A stretch of 64,000 nt of DNA, taken from positions 62,001-126,000 of the forward strand of contig JAURHD010000001.1 of assembly GCA_030833445.1 (NCBI GenBank), given 5' to 3'. The stretch comes from Cephaloticoccus sp. GTDB lineage: Bacteria; Verrucomicrobiota; Verrucomicrobiia; Opitutales; Opitutaceae. Shown here one piece after another: positions 43,919 to 53,007 of the stretch. Position 1 is the stretch's first letter, and every line of letters starts with the position of its first letter. The translations under genes were made by a program, and so were the position numbers. The notes beneath the pieces were generated by a model. That model searched no databases, had not been told where the DNA came from, and saw nothing but the letters and a program-made list of their open reading frames with translations.

Positions 43919-45070
43919 CTAGATGGCCGCGATGGCCCGCTTCATGCGCTCAAGTCCCTCAACCAATGTCGCCCGTGGACAACCAAAGTTGATCCGCACG
44001 TAATGCCCGGGTTGGGCGCCAAAGTAGGCCCCGTCACTCAAGCCGACGCCGTGCTTTTCAAAATGGGCAATCGGATCACTGAGGTTCAGTGCCCGCACAT
44101 TCAGCCACGCGAGATAGGTCGCCTCGATCGGCGCCTCCACCTTCACACCTGGCAATTCCCGGGTCACAAAATCCAGCAGGTAATCCCTATTGCCGCGGAG
44201 CGCACTCAACAAAGCCTGCCGCCATTCCTCACTGTCGCGATAAGCCGCCTCGCAGGCATCATAGCCTAGCGTGTTCACTTCGGCGACAATCCCGGCGGTG
44301 GCGCGGACAAATTGCGCCCGCAGGGCGCGGTCGGGAATGATCGCAAAAGACGTGCCGAGACCGGGAATGTTATAGGTTTTGCTCGGCGCCATCAGCGTGA
44401 TGCTGAGTTTGGCAATCTCATCACCCAACAATGCGGTGGGCACATGCGGCAGATCATCGAGAATGAGGTCGCAGTGAATTTCATCGCTGCAGAGCACGAG
44501 GTTGTGACGGACACAGAATTCACCGAGCCGCTGCAGTTCCTCGCGACGCCAGACCCGGGCGACCGGGTTGTGCGGACTGCAGAGCAGAAACAGTTTCGTG
44601 CGCGGGGTGACGGCCTTTTCCAAAGCGGCCCAATCAATCTCCCAATGCCCGTCCTTGAGCACCAAATTCACAGATACCGAAACCCTAGCGCTGTTCTTCG
44701 GTGCGCTCATGAACGGCGGATAGATCGGGGCGAGTGTGAGCACCTCGTCACCGGGTTCAGCAAAGGCCTGCGCCGTCACATTAAGTCCACAGACCAACCC
44801 GGGCAGCCAGACAAACCATGACGGATCCACCGTCCAGCCATAGCGCGTGGCCATGGCGGCAACCATCGCATCCATCGTGGACTTGGTCGGTCGGGCATAG
44901 CCAAAGACCCCGTGCTCCACCCGCCGGTGCAGCGCATCGATGATCGCCGGGGCGGTCTTGAAATCCATGTCGGCCACCCACATCGGGAGGATGTCGCGTC
45001 CGGCATATTTCTGCCACTTCTGGGAGTCGGTCCCCGCCCGGTTGATGGAGGTATCAAAATCAAAGTTCAT
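43919..45070 (-). CDS. MalY/PatB-type PLP aminotransferase, cystathionine beta-lyase-like
   Basis: A 383-residue fold-type I PLP enzyme. NFDTS-like start (FDFDTSINRAGTDSQKW), LPMWVADMDFKTAPAIIDALHRRVEHGVFGY, LLCSPHNPVARVW, LVLCSDEIHCDL and the lysine motif MAPSKTYNIPGLGTSFAII are typical of C-S lyases. The predicted reaction is cleavage of cystathionine or cysteine conjugates to pyruvate, ammonia and thiol. ATG at 45070 was chosen as it precedes the conserved start; the longer reading adds 36 unlike residues. Confidence 0.92.
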   Translation of the reverse strand: MNFDFDTSINRAGTDSQKWQKYAGRDILPMWVADMDFKTAPAIIDALHRRVEHGVFGYARPTKSTMDAMVAAMATRYGWTVDPSWFVWLPGLVCGLNVTAQAFAEPGDEVLTLAPIYPPFMSAPKNSARVSVSVNLVLKDGHWEIDWAALEKAVTPRTKLFLLCSPHNPVARVWRREELQRLGEFCVRHNLVLCSDEIHCDLILDDLPHVPTALLGDEIAKLSITLMAPSKTYNIPGLGTSFAIIPDRALRAQFVRATAGIVAEVNTLGYDACEAAYRDSEEWRQALLSALRGNRDYLLDFVTRELPGVKVEAPIEATYLAWLNVRALNLSDPIAHFEKHGVGLSDGAYFGAQPGHYVRINFGCPRATLVEGLERMKRAIAAI

Positions 45071-45229
45071 CGGTTGCAAGGGGCCACCCAACCACGTCCG
45101 TAGCAATTCGGCACGGATTTTTTCCGGCATAACCCTCCCCGCGTGATAACGCGCACTAACCCCATGCATGCCGTGCAATATCTTCCCAGTTGAGACGGCG
45201 CAGGCCGGGTCGTTTCTTCACACTGCGAA

Positions 45230-45246
45230 TTACGATAAATTCGTAA
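45230..45246. promoter_or_regulatory. inverted repeat in the hsp20 upstream region
   Basis: TTACGA (45230-45235) and TCGTAA (45241-45246) form a perfect inverted repeat with a 5-base spacer, about 105 bases before the first Hsp20 gene. It lies in a 280-base AT-rich region (45071-45350) holding no gene. It is not a CIRCE element. Possible heat-shock operator, unproven. Confidence 0.3.
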
Positions 45247-45350
45247 GTTAATAAAATATAACCTGTTAACGTGTTTCTGAAGATCGGCATCGCGCATGCA
45301 ATACCACTGGCACGGAACCCAATCCATTAACCAAAACTGAAAATAACATC

Positions 45351-45800
45351 ATGAGAATTATACGATACAACCAACCCTACACTCGCGGCTATGCTCCCTT
45401 CTTCCGGGGTTATAACCGCTCCGCTTGGTCCGGTCTTGAGAACGAGATCGACCGCCTCTTCGCCTCGACCTTGGGTGACTTTACCGGGACCGAGTCCCGT
45501 CAATTCCCCGTCGATCTGTATGAGGACAAGGACAACGCCTATGTGCGCGCCGAACTCCCGGGCATCAGCCGCGAAGCCATCCAAGTCGAGCTGGTAGACG
45601 GCTCACTTGCGATCAGCGCGACGCGCAAGACCAAGGACGGTGACAACGAGCAATTATTCGAGCTCAAGCGTTCGGTCACTGTGCCGGATAACGTGCAGGT
45701 CGACCAAATCGGTGCCGCATATGAAAACGGCGTGCTGACCGTCACCTTGCCCAAGCAGGAGGCAACCAAGCCCAAGAAGATCACCGTGGCGGTCAAGTAA
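45351..45800 (+). CDS. Hsp20/alpha-crystallin small heat-shock protein
   Basis: A 149-residue holdase chaperone. The N-terminal arm (YTRGYAPFFRGYNRSAWSGLENEIDRLFAST) precedes the alpha-crystallin domain FPVDLYEDKDNAYVRAELPGISREAIQVELVDGSLAISATR and ENGVLTVTLPKQEATKPKKITV, which includes the A-x-x-x-NGVL-like strand. The usual C-terminal I-x-I motif is replaced by ITVAV. It binds unfolding proteins in large oligomers. First of a tandem pair, 38 bases before the second. Confidence 0.95.
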   Translation: MRIIRYNQPYTRGYAPFFRGYNRSAWSGLENEIDRLFASTLGDFTGTESRQFPVDLYEDKDNAYVRAELPGISREAIQVELVDGSLAISATRKTKDGDNEQLFELKRSVTVPDNVQVDQIGAAYENGVLTVTLPKQEATKPKKITVAVK

Positions 45801-45838
45801 CCCGCCCAAACCAACCTAAACCTACAAAGGAAACCAAC

Positions 45839-46240
45839 ATGTCATTCTTAAACACCCTCATTCCCACCATCCGCCAGTCGTCCAATGCCTGTGCGGTTGC
45901 GGATCAATCGTCGACTCCGGTTCGCCGGCCCGCCTACCAAGTGAAAGAAACCGAAGACGCCTATCAACTCACCGTGCAATTGCCCGGCGTAGCCAGGGAC
46001 AGTCTCGAAGTTACTTCCGATAATACCGAGGTTCGTATCTCCGGTCGCTGCGCCTGGGCGCAACCGGAAGGGTGGACCGCCATTCACCGCGAATCAGCCG
46101 AAGCGGCCTACGAGCTGGTGCTCACCCACGACAACGCGCTGAACAACGATGCCATCGCCGCCGAGCTGCGCGACGGGGTGTTGCAAGTGACGCTGCCCAA
46201 GGCCGAGGCCATCAAGCCACGCAAAATTACCGTGAGCTGA
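45839..46240 (+). CDS. Hsp20/alpha-crystallin small heat-shock protein (divergent partner)
   Basis: A 133-residue paralogue with an alpha-crystallin domain (YQVKETEDAYQLTVQLPGVARDSLEVTSDNTEVRISGRCAW and RDGVLQVTLPKAEAIKPRKITVS). The N-terminal arm is different and the middle has an unusual Trp-rich loop (CAWAQPEGWTAIHRES). An AAAGGA Shine-Dalgarno-like site lies 8 bases before the ATG. Tandem, unequal Hsp20 pairs often form mixed oligomers; that is inference here. A strong terminator ends the operon. Confidence 0.92.
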   Translation: MSFLNTLIPTIRQSSNACAVADQSSTPVRRPAYQVKETEDAYQLTVQLPGVARDSLEVTSDNTEVRISGRCAWAQPEGWTAIHRESAEAAYELVLTHDNALNNDAIAAELRDGVLQVTLPKAEAIKPRKITVS

Positions 46241-46269
46241 TTCTCACGATATTAACGAAAAACAAAAGC

Positions 46270-46300
46270 AAGGCCGGGCACGCAAGTGTCCGGCCTTTTT
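46270..46300 (+). terminator. Rho-independent terminator of the hsp20 operon
   Basis: AAGGCCGGGCAC (46270-46281) pairs with GTGTCCGGCCTT (46286-46297, one G-T pair) over a GCAA loop, followed by TTT and flanked by further A/T pairing. Confidence 0.9.
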
Positions 46301-46359
46301 GCTGGTCGCACCCATACAGATCAACTCGCGGTCAATTTCGGGAGGCCTAGTTTCATTTT

Positions 46360-46992
46360 ATGCAAATGCCTGAACTGGTGCCGTTGTTGTTCTTCGGCGG
46401 CTTCTTGATCTTCCTCGGCGTGATCATGCGGGTGGCCGTCATCACTTCGCGCAAGGCGCTCGAGAACATGCAACGCCTCGCGGAGCAGTTGCATCTGCAG
46501 GTCAAAGCCAGCAAACCCGTGATGGGCTTTCATCGGTCCCCCGAGGCGACGGGAAGCATCCGCGGCAAAACGGTGCGCATCTACAACTACACGACCGGAA
46601 CCAGCAAATCGAAGACGATCTGGGCGGCCGTGGCGGTGATTCCCTCGACCCAGAGCAAGCTGACCTTCAAACTGAGTCATCAAGGCTTCGGCACGAAGGT
46701 GAAGGAAGTTTTCGGGGCCAAGGAGATCACGGTCGGACGGGCGGAATTTGACGAAAGCTGGTTTATCCAAACCAACGCGCCGGAATTTTTTCGTGCCGCC
46801 TTGTTGCCCGAGGTGCAGGAAAAAATCCAACATCAGAAAGGCACGTGGAAACTGGAGGCTGGCGTCGTGCATTATGCAGAGCGAGGCAGCTTCACCGACC
46901 CCCATCGCTGCGAGCGGTTTGCCGGCGTGGTGGACGCGGCTTGCGATTTGGCCGACATTGCAGAGGTTTACGCGCAACAAGCCAAGTCGTGA
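46360..46992 (+). CDS. membrane-anchored protein of unknown function
   Basis: A 210-residue protein with one N-terminal membrane helix (LVPLLFFGGFLIFLGVIMRVAVI) and a cytosolic beta-rich domain (GSIRGKTVRIYNYTTGTSKSKTIWAAVAVIP, WFIQTNAPEFFRAALLPEVQEKI, GTWKLEAGVVHYAERG). The pattern of a short anchor followed by this domain recalls DUF3137-like proteins, but I cannot assign it. Translation is coupled by a 4-base GTGA overlap to the DCC-family gene. ATG at 46360 or 46366 are both possible starts; GGAGG lies at 46341, rather far from either. Confidence 0.6.
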   Translation: MQMPELVPLLFFGGFLIFLGVIMRVAVITSRKALENMQRLAEQLHLQVKASKPVMGFHRSPEATGSIRGKTVRIYNYTTGTSKSKTIWAAVAVIPSTQSKLTFKLSHQGFGTKVKEVFGAKEITVGRAEFDESWFIQTNAPEFFRAALLPEVQEKIQHQKGTWKLEAGVVHYAERGSFTDPHRCERFAGVVDAACDLADIAEVYAQQAKS

Positions 46993-47429
46993 GCAACCAT
47001 CCGGAAAAATCCCCGTTACCAGTCCTGCTGTTCGACGGCACCTGCGGACTGTGCAATCGCAGCGTGCGGTTGCTGCTGCGGATGGACCGGCACGCCCGGA
47101 TTCATTTTGCGCCACTGCAGAGCGAACCGGCACAGGCATATCTGCGGTCGCAGGGTTTACCCACCGAGGATTTTGATTCGATGGTTTTCGTGCCGGACTG
47201 GACGAACCCGTCGCAGGGGCACTATCTCTTGCGCACCAATGGGGTGGTGGCCGCTTTGCGCGTTTGCGGAGGTTTGGCCAAAGCGATGGGCACCGTGCTG
47301 GGCATCATTCCGACCAGCTGGCGCAACGCCGGCTACAAGGTGATCGCGCGTTGGCGCTACCGGATCTGGGGGGAATGGCAGGCCTGCCCGTTACCCAAGC
47401 CGGAATGGACGAAGCGGTTTCTAGCCTGA
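46989..47429 (+). CDS. DCC-family thiol-disulfide oxidoreductase-like protein (DUF393)
   Basis: A 146-residue protein. LLFDGTCGLCNRSVRLLLRMDRH is the defining D-x-x-C-x-x-C motif of the DCC family, followed by FAPLQSEPAQAYL and the helix-rich tail with IPTSWRNAGYKVIARWRYRIWG. The GTG start at 46989 overlaps the preceding stop (GTGA), which decides it over the upstream ATG. Family members are proposed to be thioredoxin-like, but the biochemistry is scarcely known. Convergent with the TerC gene, 2 bases apart. Confidence 0.9.
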   Translation: MSNHPEKSPLPVLLFDGTCGLCNRSVRLLLRMDRHARIHFAPLQSEPAQAYLRSQGLPTEDFDSMVFVPDWTNPSQGHYLLRTNGVVAALRVCGGLAKAMGTVLGIIPTSWRNAGYKVIARWRYRIWGEWQACPLPKPEWTKRFLA

Positions 47430-47431
47430 CC

Positions 47432-48385
47432 CTATTTCTTTTCGGGAATCAAAACCGACAACAGGATCGAGGTGGTCAGCACCCCGGCTATCACGCCAAG
47501 GGAAACGGCTATGGACAGTTCAACCCAGTGCTCAATCAGCATCTTGACGCCAATGAAGGTCAGGATGAGCGCAAGGCCGACCTTGAGGTAGCGGAAGAGG
47601 CGCATCACGCCATTGAGTGCAAAATAAAGTGAGCGCAGTCCGAGAATCGCAAAAATATTGGAGGTCAACGCGATGAAGCCGTCGCGGGTGATCGCCAGCA
47701 CGGCGGGTAGCGAATCCAAGGCAAAGACCAGGTCGGTGGTCTCGATCACGATCAACACGATGAACATTGGCGTGGCGAGAAAACGCCCGTTCTCCTTGAT
47801 GAAGAAATCGCCGCCGTGCTTTTTCTGGGTGACAGGGAAAAATCGGCGGAAGAGACGGACCGCGAAATTGTGGTCCGGGTCCACATCGACTTCCTCCTTG
47901 CTCGGCAGCGCCATTTTGATGCCGGTGTAAACCAGGAACGCGCCGAAGACATACAGGATCCAGTGGAAACGTGCGATCACGCTGACCCCGACCAGGATGA
48001 ACACGGCTCGCATGATCACGGCACCGATAATGCCCCAGAACAACACCCGGTGTTGGTAGCGCGGTGCCACCTTGAAGTAGGCGAACACCAGAATGAAGAC
48101 GAAAACGTTGTCCACGCTCAGACACAGCTCCACCAGATAGGCGGCCAGAAATTGCTGGGCCGGATGCGGTCCCTGCCACCACCAGATCAAGCCGTTGAAT
48201 GCAAGGGCGAGGGTGAACCACACGACGCACCAGGATAGCGCCTCCTTCATCTTCACCTCATGGGCCTCCTTTTGAAATACCCCCAGGTCCAACATCAGCA
48301 TGCCCGTAATGAAGACGAAGAAACCTGTCCAAGCCCACCACGGTAGGGCAGGCAGGGTATCGACGATGGCGAACAGGTTAAACAT
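47432..48385 (-). CDS. TerC-family membrane protein (Alx-like)
   Basis: A 317-residue inner-membrane protein with about nine helices. YLVELCLSVDNVFVFILVFAYF and VVIETTDLVFALDSLPAVLAITRDGFIALTSNIFAILGLRSLYF carry the conserved Asp residues of the family. Members such as Alx are linked to manganese export and pH response. The ATG at 48385 is preferred over a TTG at 48424. Divergent from mscS with 153 bases between; no alx-type riboswitch could be recognised in that gap by eye. Confidence 0.93.
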   Translation of the reverse strand: MFNLFAIVDTLPALPWWAWTGFFVFITGMLMLDLGVFQKEAHEVKMKEALSWCVVWFTLALAFNGLIWWWQGPHPAQQFLAAYLVELCLSVDNVFVFILVFAYFKVAPRYQHRVLFWGIIGAVIMRAVFILVGVSVIARFHWILYVFGAFLVYTGIKMALPSKEEVDVDPDHNFAVRLFRRFFPVTQKKHGGDFFIKENGRFLATPMFIVLIVIETTDLVFALDSLPAVLAITRDGFIALTSNIFAILGLRSLYFALNGVMRLFRYLKVGLALILTFIGVKMLIEHWVELSIAVSLGVIAGVLTTSILLSVLIPEKK

Positions 48386-48538
48386 GGACCCGGGAGGATG
48401 CGCGCAGCCCATGCCCGGATTCAAGCCGGGGATTGGCCTTCTGGAAAATTACAGGCGGTTTCCACCATCCAGCGGAACGGGATTGAGAAGATTTTGACAA
48501 GCTGACGCCAACCGATGATTTGTCGGCCATCTGACCAT

Positions 48539-49810
48539 ATGAAACGCCGCCTCTGCTTGCTCCTTGTCTGCTTCACTTTGCTGGCCGGAGGCCGGGCGCA
48601 GGAATCCGATGCGCCCGATAGCGCTGCCGCTGCGGCCCAGACGCAAACCGTCAACGCCGCCGCCGCGGTGGCCAGCGGTCAGGCCGAACCGCGCACCCCG
48701 GATTTTATGGAAGTGGTCGTGGATAGTGCCCTGGAAATTTTTGACGTGAGAAACAGCGGCAACACGACCGCGCACTATGTCATTGCGGTTCTGATTATCA
48801 TTTTTGCCTTCCTCCTGCGAAAGGTCGTTACCGTGATCATTTTTGGGTTCTTCCGCAAAATGGCGGCCCGCACCAAGACCACCTTGGACGAAAAGCTGTT
48901 TCCCGCGCTGCAGGATCCCGTGGCGACCTTGATCGTGGTCACCGGGATCATGACTGCGCTCAAGGTGCTCAAACTTTCACCGAGCGGAGACGATGCATTG
49001 GGCTATGCCATGACCGTGGCCTATTCACTGACCCTTTTTTGGCTCTTCCTCCGCGCTTTCGATACCATTCTGGATCATCTGCAAGCGGCAGCGAAGGAAC
49101 GGCAGATGGGCATCGCGGCCTTCATGCCGTGGATCAAAAAAACGTTGATCGCCATTGTCGTGGTGTTCGGGGTGCTGCTGATCGCGCAAAGCCTCGGCGC
49201 TGACGTGAAGGCGTTTCTCGCCGGTCTCGGGATCGGCGGACTGGCCTTCGCCCTCGCCGCGCAGGATACGATTGCGAATGTCTTTGGCTCGATCGTCGTC
49301 GCCATTGACCAGCCGTTTAAGATCGGGGAATTTGTGCAGATCGGTTCGCTCAAGGGCACGGTCGAGGACATCGGCCTGCGCTCGACCAAGCTGCGCACCC
49401 CGGAACGCACCCTGATCATCATTCCCAACAAGTCAGTGGCGAGCGACCCGGTTACAAACTACTCGCGCATGCCGCAGCGCCGCGTTGACCTGACAATCGG
49501 GCTGACCTACGAGACCAAGCCGGAGCAGATGGAGGCAATTCTCGGCGACATCCGCGATATCTTGAAGCAGGACCCCGGGGTTCATCAGGAGTTCTCCGCC
49601 GTGAACTTCCTTAACTACGGCGCCTCATCCCTGGATATCCAGATCATCTATTTTGCCACCGAACCCGCGATCTTGAAGGCGTTCGAACTGCGCGAAGCGA
49701 TCAACCTGAAGATCATGCGCGCCGTGCTTGCCCGTGGTCTCTCGTTCGCCTTCCCGACGCAAACCGTGCACGTGGCCACGTTGCCCCCGCCACCGAAAAG
49801 CCTGAACTGA
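48539..49810 (+). CDS. MscS-family mechanosensitive channel
   Basis: A 423-residue protein with a signal peptide (CLLLVCFTLLAGGRA), a short Ala-rich periplasmic part, three or four helices and the MscS pore domain: SLGADVKAFLAGLGIGGLAFALAAQDTIANVFGSIVVAIDQPFKIGEFV. The cytosolic beta and alpha/beta domains follow (LRSTKLRTPERTLIIIPNKSVASDPVTNYSR). It releases solutes on membrane tension. ATG at 48539 starts the signal peptide. Confidence 0.93.
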   Translation: MKRRLCLLLVCFTLLAGGRAQESDAPDSAAAAAQTQTVNAAAAVASGQAEPRTPDFMEVVVDSALEIFDVRNSGNTTAHYVIAVLIIIFAFLLRKVVTVIIFGFFRKMAARTKTTLDEKLFPALQDPVATLIVVTGIMTALKVLKLSPSGDDALGYAMTVAYSLTLFWLFLRAFDTILDHLQAAAKERQMGIAAFMPWIKKTLIAIVVVFGVLLIAQSLGADVKAFLAGLGIGGLAFALAAQDTIANVFGSIVVAIDQPFKIGEFVQIGSLKGTVEDIGLRSTKLRTPERTLIIIPNKSVASDPVTNYSRMPQRRVDLTIGLTYETKPEQMEAILGDIRDILKQDPGVHQEFSAVNFLNYGASSLDIQIIYFATEPAILKAFELREAINLKIMRAVLARGLSFAFPTQTVHVATLPPPPKSLN

Positions 49811-49815
49811 GATTA

Positions 49816-50949
49816 TCAATCGAGCGTCTGGCGGTAGCGTTTCACCCCGATCGTCATCGCGATGGTGAGAAACAGCAGCAACGGCCAGAGTTCGGGAATG
49901 ATTTCGGTGAAGCCGTTTCCTTTTAGTAGAATGCCGCGCACGATGCGCAGAAAGTGCGTGTTGGGCAGGCAGGTGCCAACCCACTGGGCCCACTCCGGCA
50001 TGCCGCGAAACGGAAACATAAATCCGGAAAGTAGAATCGACGGCAGGAAGAAGAAGAAAGCCATCTGCACCGCCTGCAATTGATTCTTGGCCAAAGTGGA
50101 GAAGGTGATCCCCACGGCCAGATTGGCGGCGATGAAAACAAACGCGACCAGGTAGAGCAGGGTGACACTGCCGACCAGCGGAACTTGAAATATGAAATGG
50201 GCCGCCAACAAAATGAGCGACAACTGGATATAGCCGACGACGATATAGGGAATGATCTTGCCGAGCATCACCTCGAAAGGTCGCACGGGAGTCGCGAGCA
50301 GATTTTCCATCGTGCCTCGTTCGCGTTCGCGGGTGATGGCCAAGGCCGTGATCACCACCATCGTCATCGTGAGCACCACGCCGAGCAAACCAGGCACCAC
50401 GTTGTATTGGGTGATATTTTCCGGGTTGTAATGCGCATGCAGCCGCAGCTCGATCGGACTTTGCGAGACCCGCAGGGCGGCCAAGGGACCTTTTAAGTCA
50501 CGATCCAATACCGAGTCAGCCACGGCCCGCAGTGCCGAAACCGCCGGACCCACCGCCGCGGGGTCAGTGGCATCGGCCTCGACCAATAGGGCGGGGCGCT
50601 CCCCGCGCAATAGTTGACGGGAGAAATCCACCGGAATGTTCACCACAAACTGCACCTCACCCAATTGCAGCAATTGTTGCGTCTCCGCCTCCGTGGCCGT
50701 CGTGCGAATGATGTTAAAGTATTCGCTGTGCTGCATCGCCGCCACGAGGGTGCGCGCAAAGGGGCCGTCATCCGCCATGCGCACCGCCGTGGGGAGTTGC
50801 CGCGGATCCGAATTGATCGCAAACCCGAAAAGCATCAGCTGCATGAGCGGGATGCCGACCATCATGCCAAAGGTCACGCGGTCGCGCCGCATCTGGATGA
50901 ACTCCTTGATGACGACGGCCCAGAGACGATGAGGGGTGAAGCGTCGCAT
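49816..50949 (-). CDS. ABC-2 type exporter permease
   Basis: A 377-residue permease. One N-terminal helix (GMMVGIPLMQLMLFGFAI), a large periplasmic domain (about 45-170) and five further helices, with the family signature TALAITRERERGTMENLLATPVRPFEVMLGKIIPY. Such YhhJ/YbhS-type permeases form drug, lipid or polysaccharide exporters. It starts 2 bases after the ATPase gene stop. Only one permease is present, so it probably works as a homodimer. Confidence 0.92.
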   Translation of the reverse strand: MRRFTPHRLWAVVIKEFIQMRRDRVTFGMMVGIPLMQLMLFGFAINSDPRQLPTAVRMADDGPFARTLVAAMQHSEYFNIIRTTATEAETQQLLQLGEVQFVVNIPVDFSRQLLRGERPALLVEADATDPAAVGPAVSALRAVADSVLDRDLKGPLAALRVSQSPIELRLHAHYNPENITQYNVVPGLLGVVLTMTMVVITALAITRERERGTMENLLATPVRPFEVMLGKIIPYIVVGYIQLSLILLAAHFIFQVPLVGSVTLLYLVAFVFIAANLAVGITFSTLAKNQLQAVQMAFFFFLPSILLSGFMFPFRGMPEWAQWVGTCLPNTHFLRIVRGILLKGNGFTEIIPELWPLLLFLTIAMTIGVKRYRQTLD

Positions 50950-50951
50950 GG

Positions 50952-51878
50952 TCAGGCGAAGTTGTCTTTCGATTCTCCCATCAGGCTGATGAAAACATCC
51001 TCCAAACCAGCCTGAATTTTCGTCCATTGATGCCGGTCGTCGCGCAATTGCTGAATCGCCGACTCCAATTGGGCCGCGTCGCGGCCACTGACGTGCAGCG
51101 TGGTGCCAAAGGCCACCACCTGCTCGATGCCGTCGAGTTGGCGGAGCTTCACCGCCAACTCACGCAGCCCAGGACCTGCCACGCTCCACGTGGTCAGGGC
51201 GGCGGAAGCGACGACTTCACGCACCGTGCCTTGGGTGAGCAAAGTTCCGTAAGCCAGGTAGGCCAGCTGGTGACACCGCTCCGCCTCGTCCATGTAGTGT
51301 GTCGTGATCAGCACCGTCAGCCCATCCGCGGCCAGGCCATGGATTTCATCCCAGAAATCCCGCCGCGCCTTGGGGTCCACGCCGGCGGTCGGTTCATCGA
51401 GCAGCAGCAGTTTCGGCGAATGAATCAAGCACGCCGCCAAGGCGAGGCGCTGTTTCCACCCACCGGACAATTCCCCCGCCAGTTGCTTGCGCCGGTTTTT
51501 CAGCCCGAGTCGTTCAAGACTGCGGTCCACCACGGCCTTGCGATCCGGCACGGCATAGACGCGGGCGATGAAATCGAGATTCTCCGCAATGGTGAGATCT
51601 TCGTAATAGCTGAAGCGCTGCGTCATGTAGCCGACCTGGCGTTTGATCTCGGCCTGTTGCGACAAGACATCGAAACCCAGACAAGTGCCGCGACCCGCAT
51701 CAGGTGTGAGCAAGCCGCACAGCATGCGGATGAAGGTGGTCTTACCGCTGCCGTTGGGACCAAGGAATCCATATATTTCCCCGCGCTTCACCTGCAGGTC
51801 GATGCCGTTGACCACCGTCTTGTCGCCGAAGCGTTTCGCGATGCCGCTGACATCGATCACGAAATCGTGGTCGTTCAT
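50952..51878 (-). CDS. ABC exporter ATP-binding protein
   Basis: A 308-residue ATPase. Walker A GPNGSGKTTFIRML, Q-loop YMTQRFSYYEDLT, signature LSGGWKQRLALAACLIHSPKLLLLDEPTAGVD (LSGGW in place of LSGGQ), and the H-loop in ITTHYMDEAERC. The C-terminal 70 residues form the extra domain of the YbhF/NodI type. It sits between HlyD-type adaptor and permease genes with gaps of 5 and 2 bases. Confidence 0.93.
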   Translation of the reverse strand: MNDHDFVIDVSGIAKRFGDKTVVNGIDLQVKRGEIYGFLGPNGSGKTTFIRMLCGLLTPDAGRGTCLGFDVLSQQAEIKRQVGYMTQRFSYYEDLTIAENLDFIARVYAVPDRKAVVDRSLERLGLKNRRKQLAGELSGGWKQRLALAACLIHSPKLLLLDEPTAGVDPKARRDFWDEIHGLAADGLTVLITTHYMDEAERCHQLAYLAYGTLLTQGTVREVVASAALTTWSVAGPGLRELAVKLRQLDGIEQVVAFGTTLHVSGRDAAQLESAIQQLRDDRHQWTKIQAGLEDVFISLMGESKDNFA

Positions 51879-51883
51879 CGTGA

Positions 51884-52858
51884 TTAGTTCACTGGCTCAA
51901 CATCGACCGGCTGGCCCGGATGTAATTCCCGCGTATCGGCCGCATCGAGGCTGGCTTCCACCATGAAGGTCAGTTTCGCCCGGTTTTCACGATTGTAGAG
52001 CACCGGAGGCGTGTATTCGGGCTTGGGCGAGAGATAGCTGATGTGTGCCGTCAGAGGCCCGGGCCGACCATCAATGTTTACGTGTAGTGCATCGCCCACC
52101 TTCAGTGAGCCAAACACCGTTTCGGCCACAAAGAAGCGCACCTTGATATTTTCCGGCGGCAGCAGCACGACAACCGGCTTGGCGGCCGCCACAAATTCTC
52201 CCGCACGATAAAGGGTATCATACACCAAGCCGCCATGTGGCGCCGTCTGACTTTTTTGCGCAACACTCCAGTTGGCACGCGCCAAGGACGCTTCAGCTAC
52301 ACTTACCTCGGCCTCGGCGGCGGTTACAGTGGAGGCTCGTCCACCCAATCGCGCCGTCTCTAGTTGTGCGACCAGTTCGTCCACCGCACTAAGGTTCTTT
52401 TGATGGGTAAGCTTGGCCCGATCATAAGTCTCGGCCGAGTTGACTTGGGCAATCCGGAGCTCCTCCTGCCGGTCCAATTCATTCCCGGACAGCTCGGCGG
52501 CACTCCGCGCTTGGGCGAGGCGGGCCTCCAAGGCGGCCAACTCACTCGGGCGGGCCCCGATCAGCAGATCAGCCAAGCGGGCTTGAGCCGCCTTCACCCG
52601 TTCCGCCGCTTCCTGCCGGGTGGCCAATTCCGCCGTTTGCTCCAAGGTGAACAAAGACGCCCCGGCCTCAATCTGGTCGCCGCGGGTCACCGCCAGCGTA
52701 TCCAGCTGCCCGGACAATGGCGCGGCCACATAGATGAATTCTCCTTCGAGATAGCCCTGCCAGTGGGTGGATTCGGTTCGATTGCAGCCGGCTATTCCCA
52801 GCCAAACCAAGAGCACGGGCACCAGCGGGAGAAACGTTGCACATGGATATTTTTTCAT
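51884..52858 (-). CDS. HlyD-family periplasmic adaptor, lipoprotein-type
   Basis: A 324-residue adaptor. The N-terminus PLVPVLLVWLGIAGC ends in a lipobox-like IAGC, so it may be lipid-anchored rather than held by a membrane helix. The lipoyl half-motifs (GEFIYVAAPLSGQLDTLAVTRGDQIEAGASLFTLE and PHGGLVYDTLYRAGEFVAAAKPVVVL) enclose a coiled-coil hairpin (about 80-190). It is the first gene of the adaptor-ATPase-permease operon, as in the YbhG-YbhF-YbhSR system. An outer-membrane partner is not nearby. ATG at 52858 precedes the signal peptide. Confidence 0.92.
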   Translation of the reverse strand: MKKYPCATFLPLVPVLLVWLGIAGCNRTESTHWQGYLEGEFIYVAAPLSGQLDTLAVTRGDQIEAGASLFTLEQTAELATRQEAAERVKAAQARLADLLIGARPSELAALEARLAQARSAAELSGNELDRQEELRIAQVNSAETYDRAKLTHQKNLSAVDELVAQLETARLGGRASTVTAAEAEVSVAEASLARANWSVAQKSQTAPHGGLVYDTLYRAGEFVAAAKPVVVLLPPENIKVRFFVAETVFGSLKVGDALHVNIDGRPGPLTAHISYLSPKPEYTPPVLYNRENRAKLTFMVEASLDAADTRELHPGQPVDVEPVN

Positions 52859-53007
52859 AGGCTCAGGGACCGGCGGACAGAACGGAAACAGGAAAACCGC
52901 CGTCATGGATAGCGGATTGTGACCGGTGCTGGCGAGGAGGATTGTAACAAGTGCGCATCTCGCGGGTGAGAGATTGCCAGAGGCACAGGCAACACTAGCG
53001 TGCAAAA

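Noticed and set aside
45071-45350. CIRCE heat-shock element upstream of hsp20
   Set aside because: No TTAGCACTC-n9-GAGTGCTAA pattern; only an unrelated short inverted repeat is present.
50952-52858. HlyD/ATPase/permease genes as a new toxin-secretion system
   Set aside because: They match the common YbhG-YbhF-YbhS-like exporter and there is no substrate gene or outer-membrane channel nearby.
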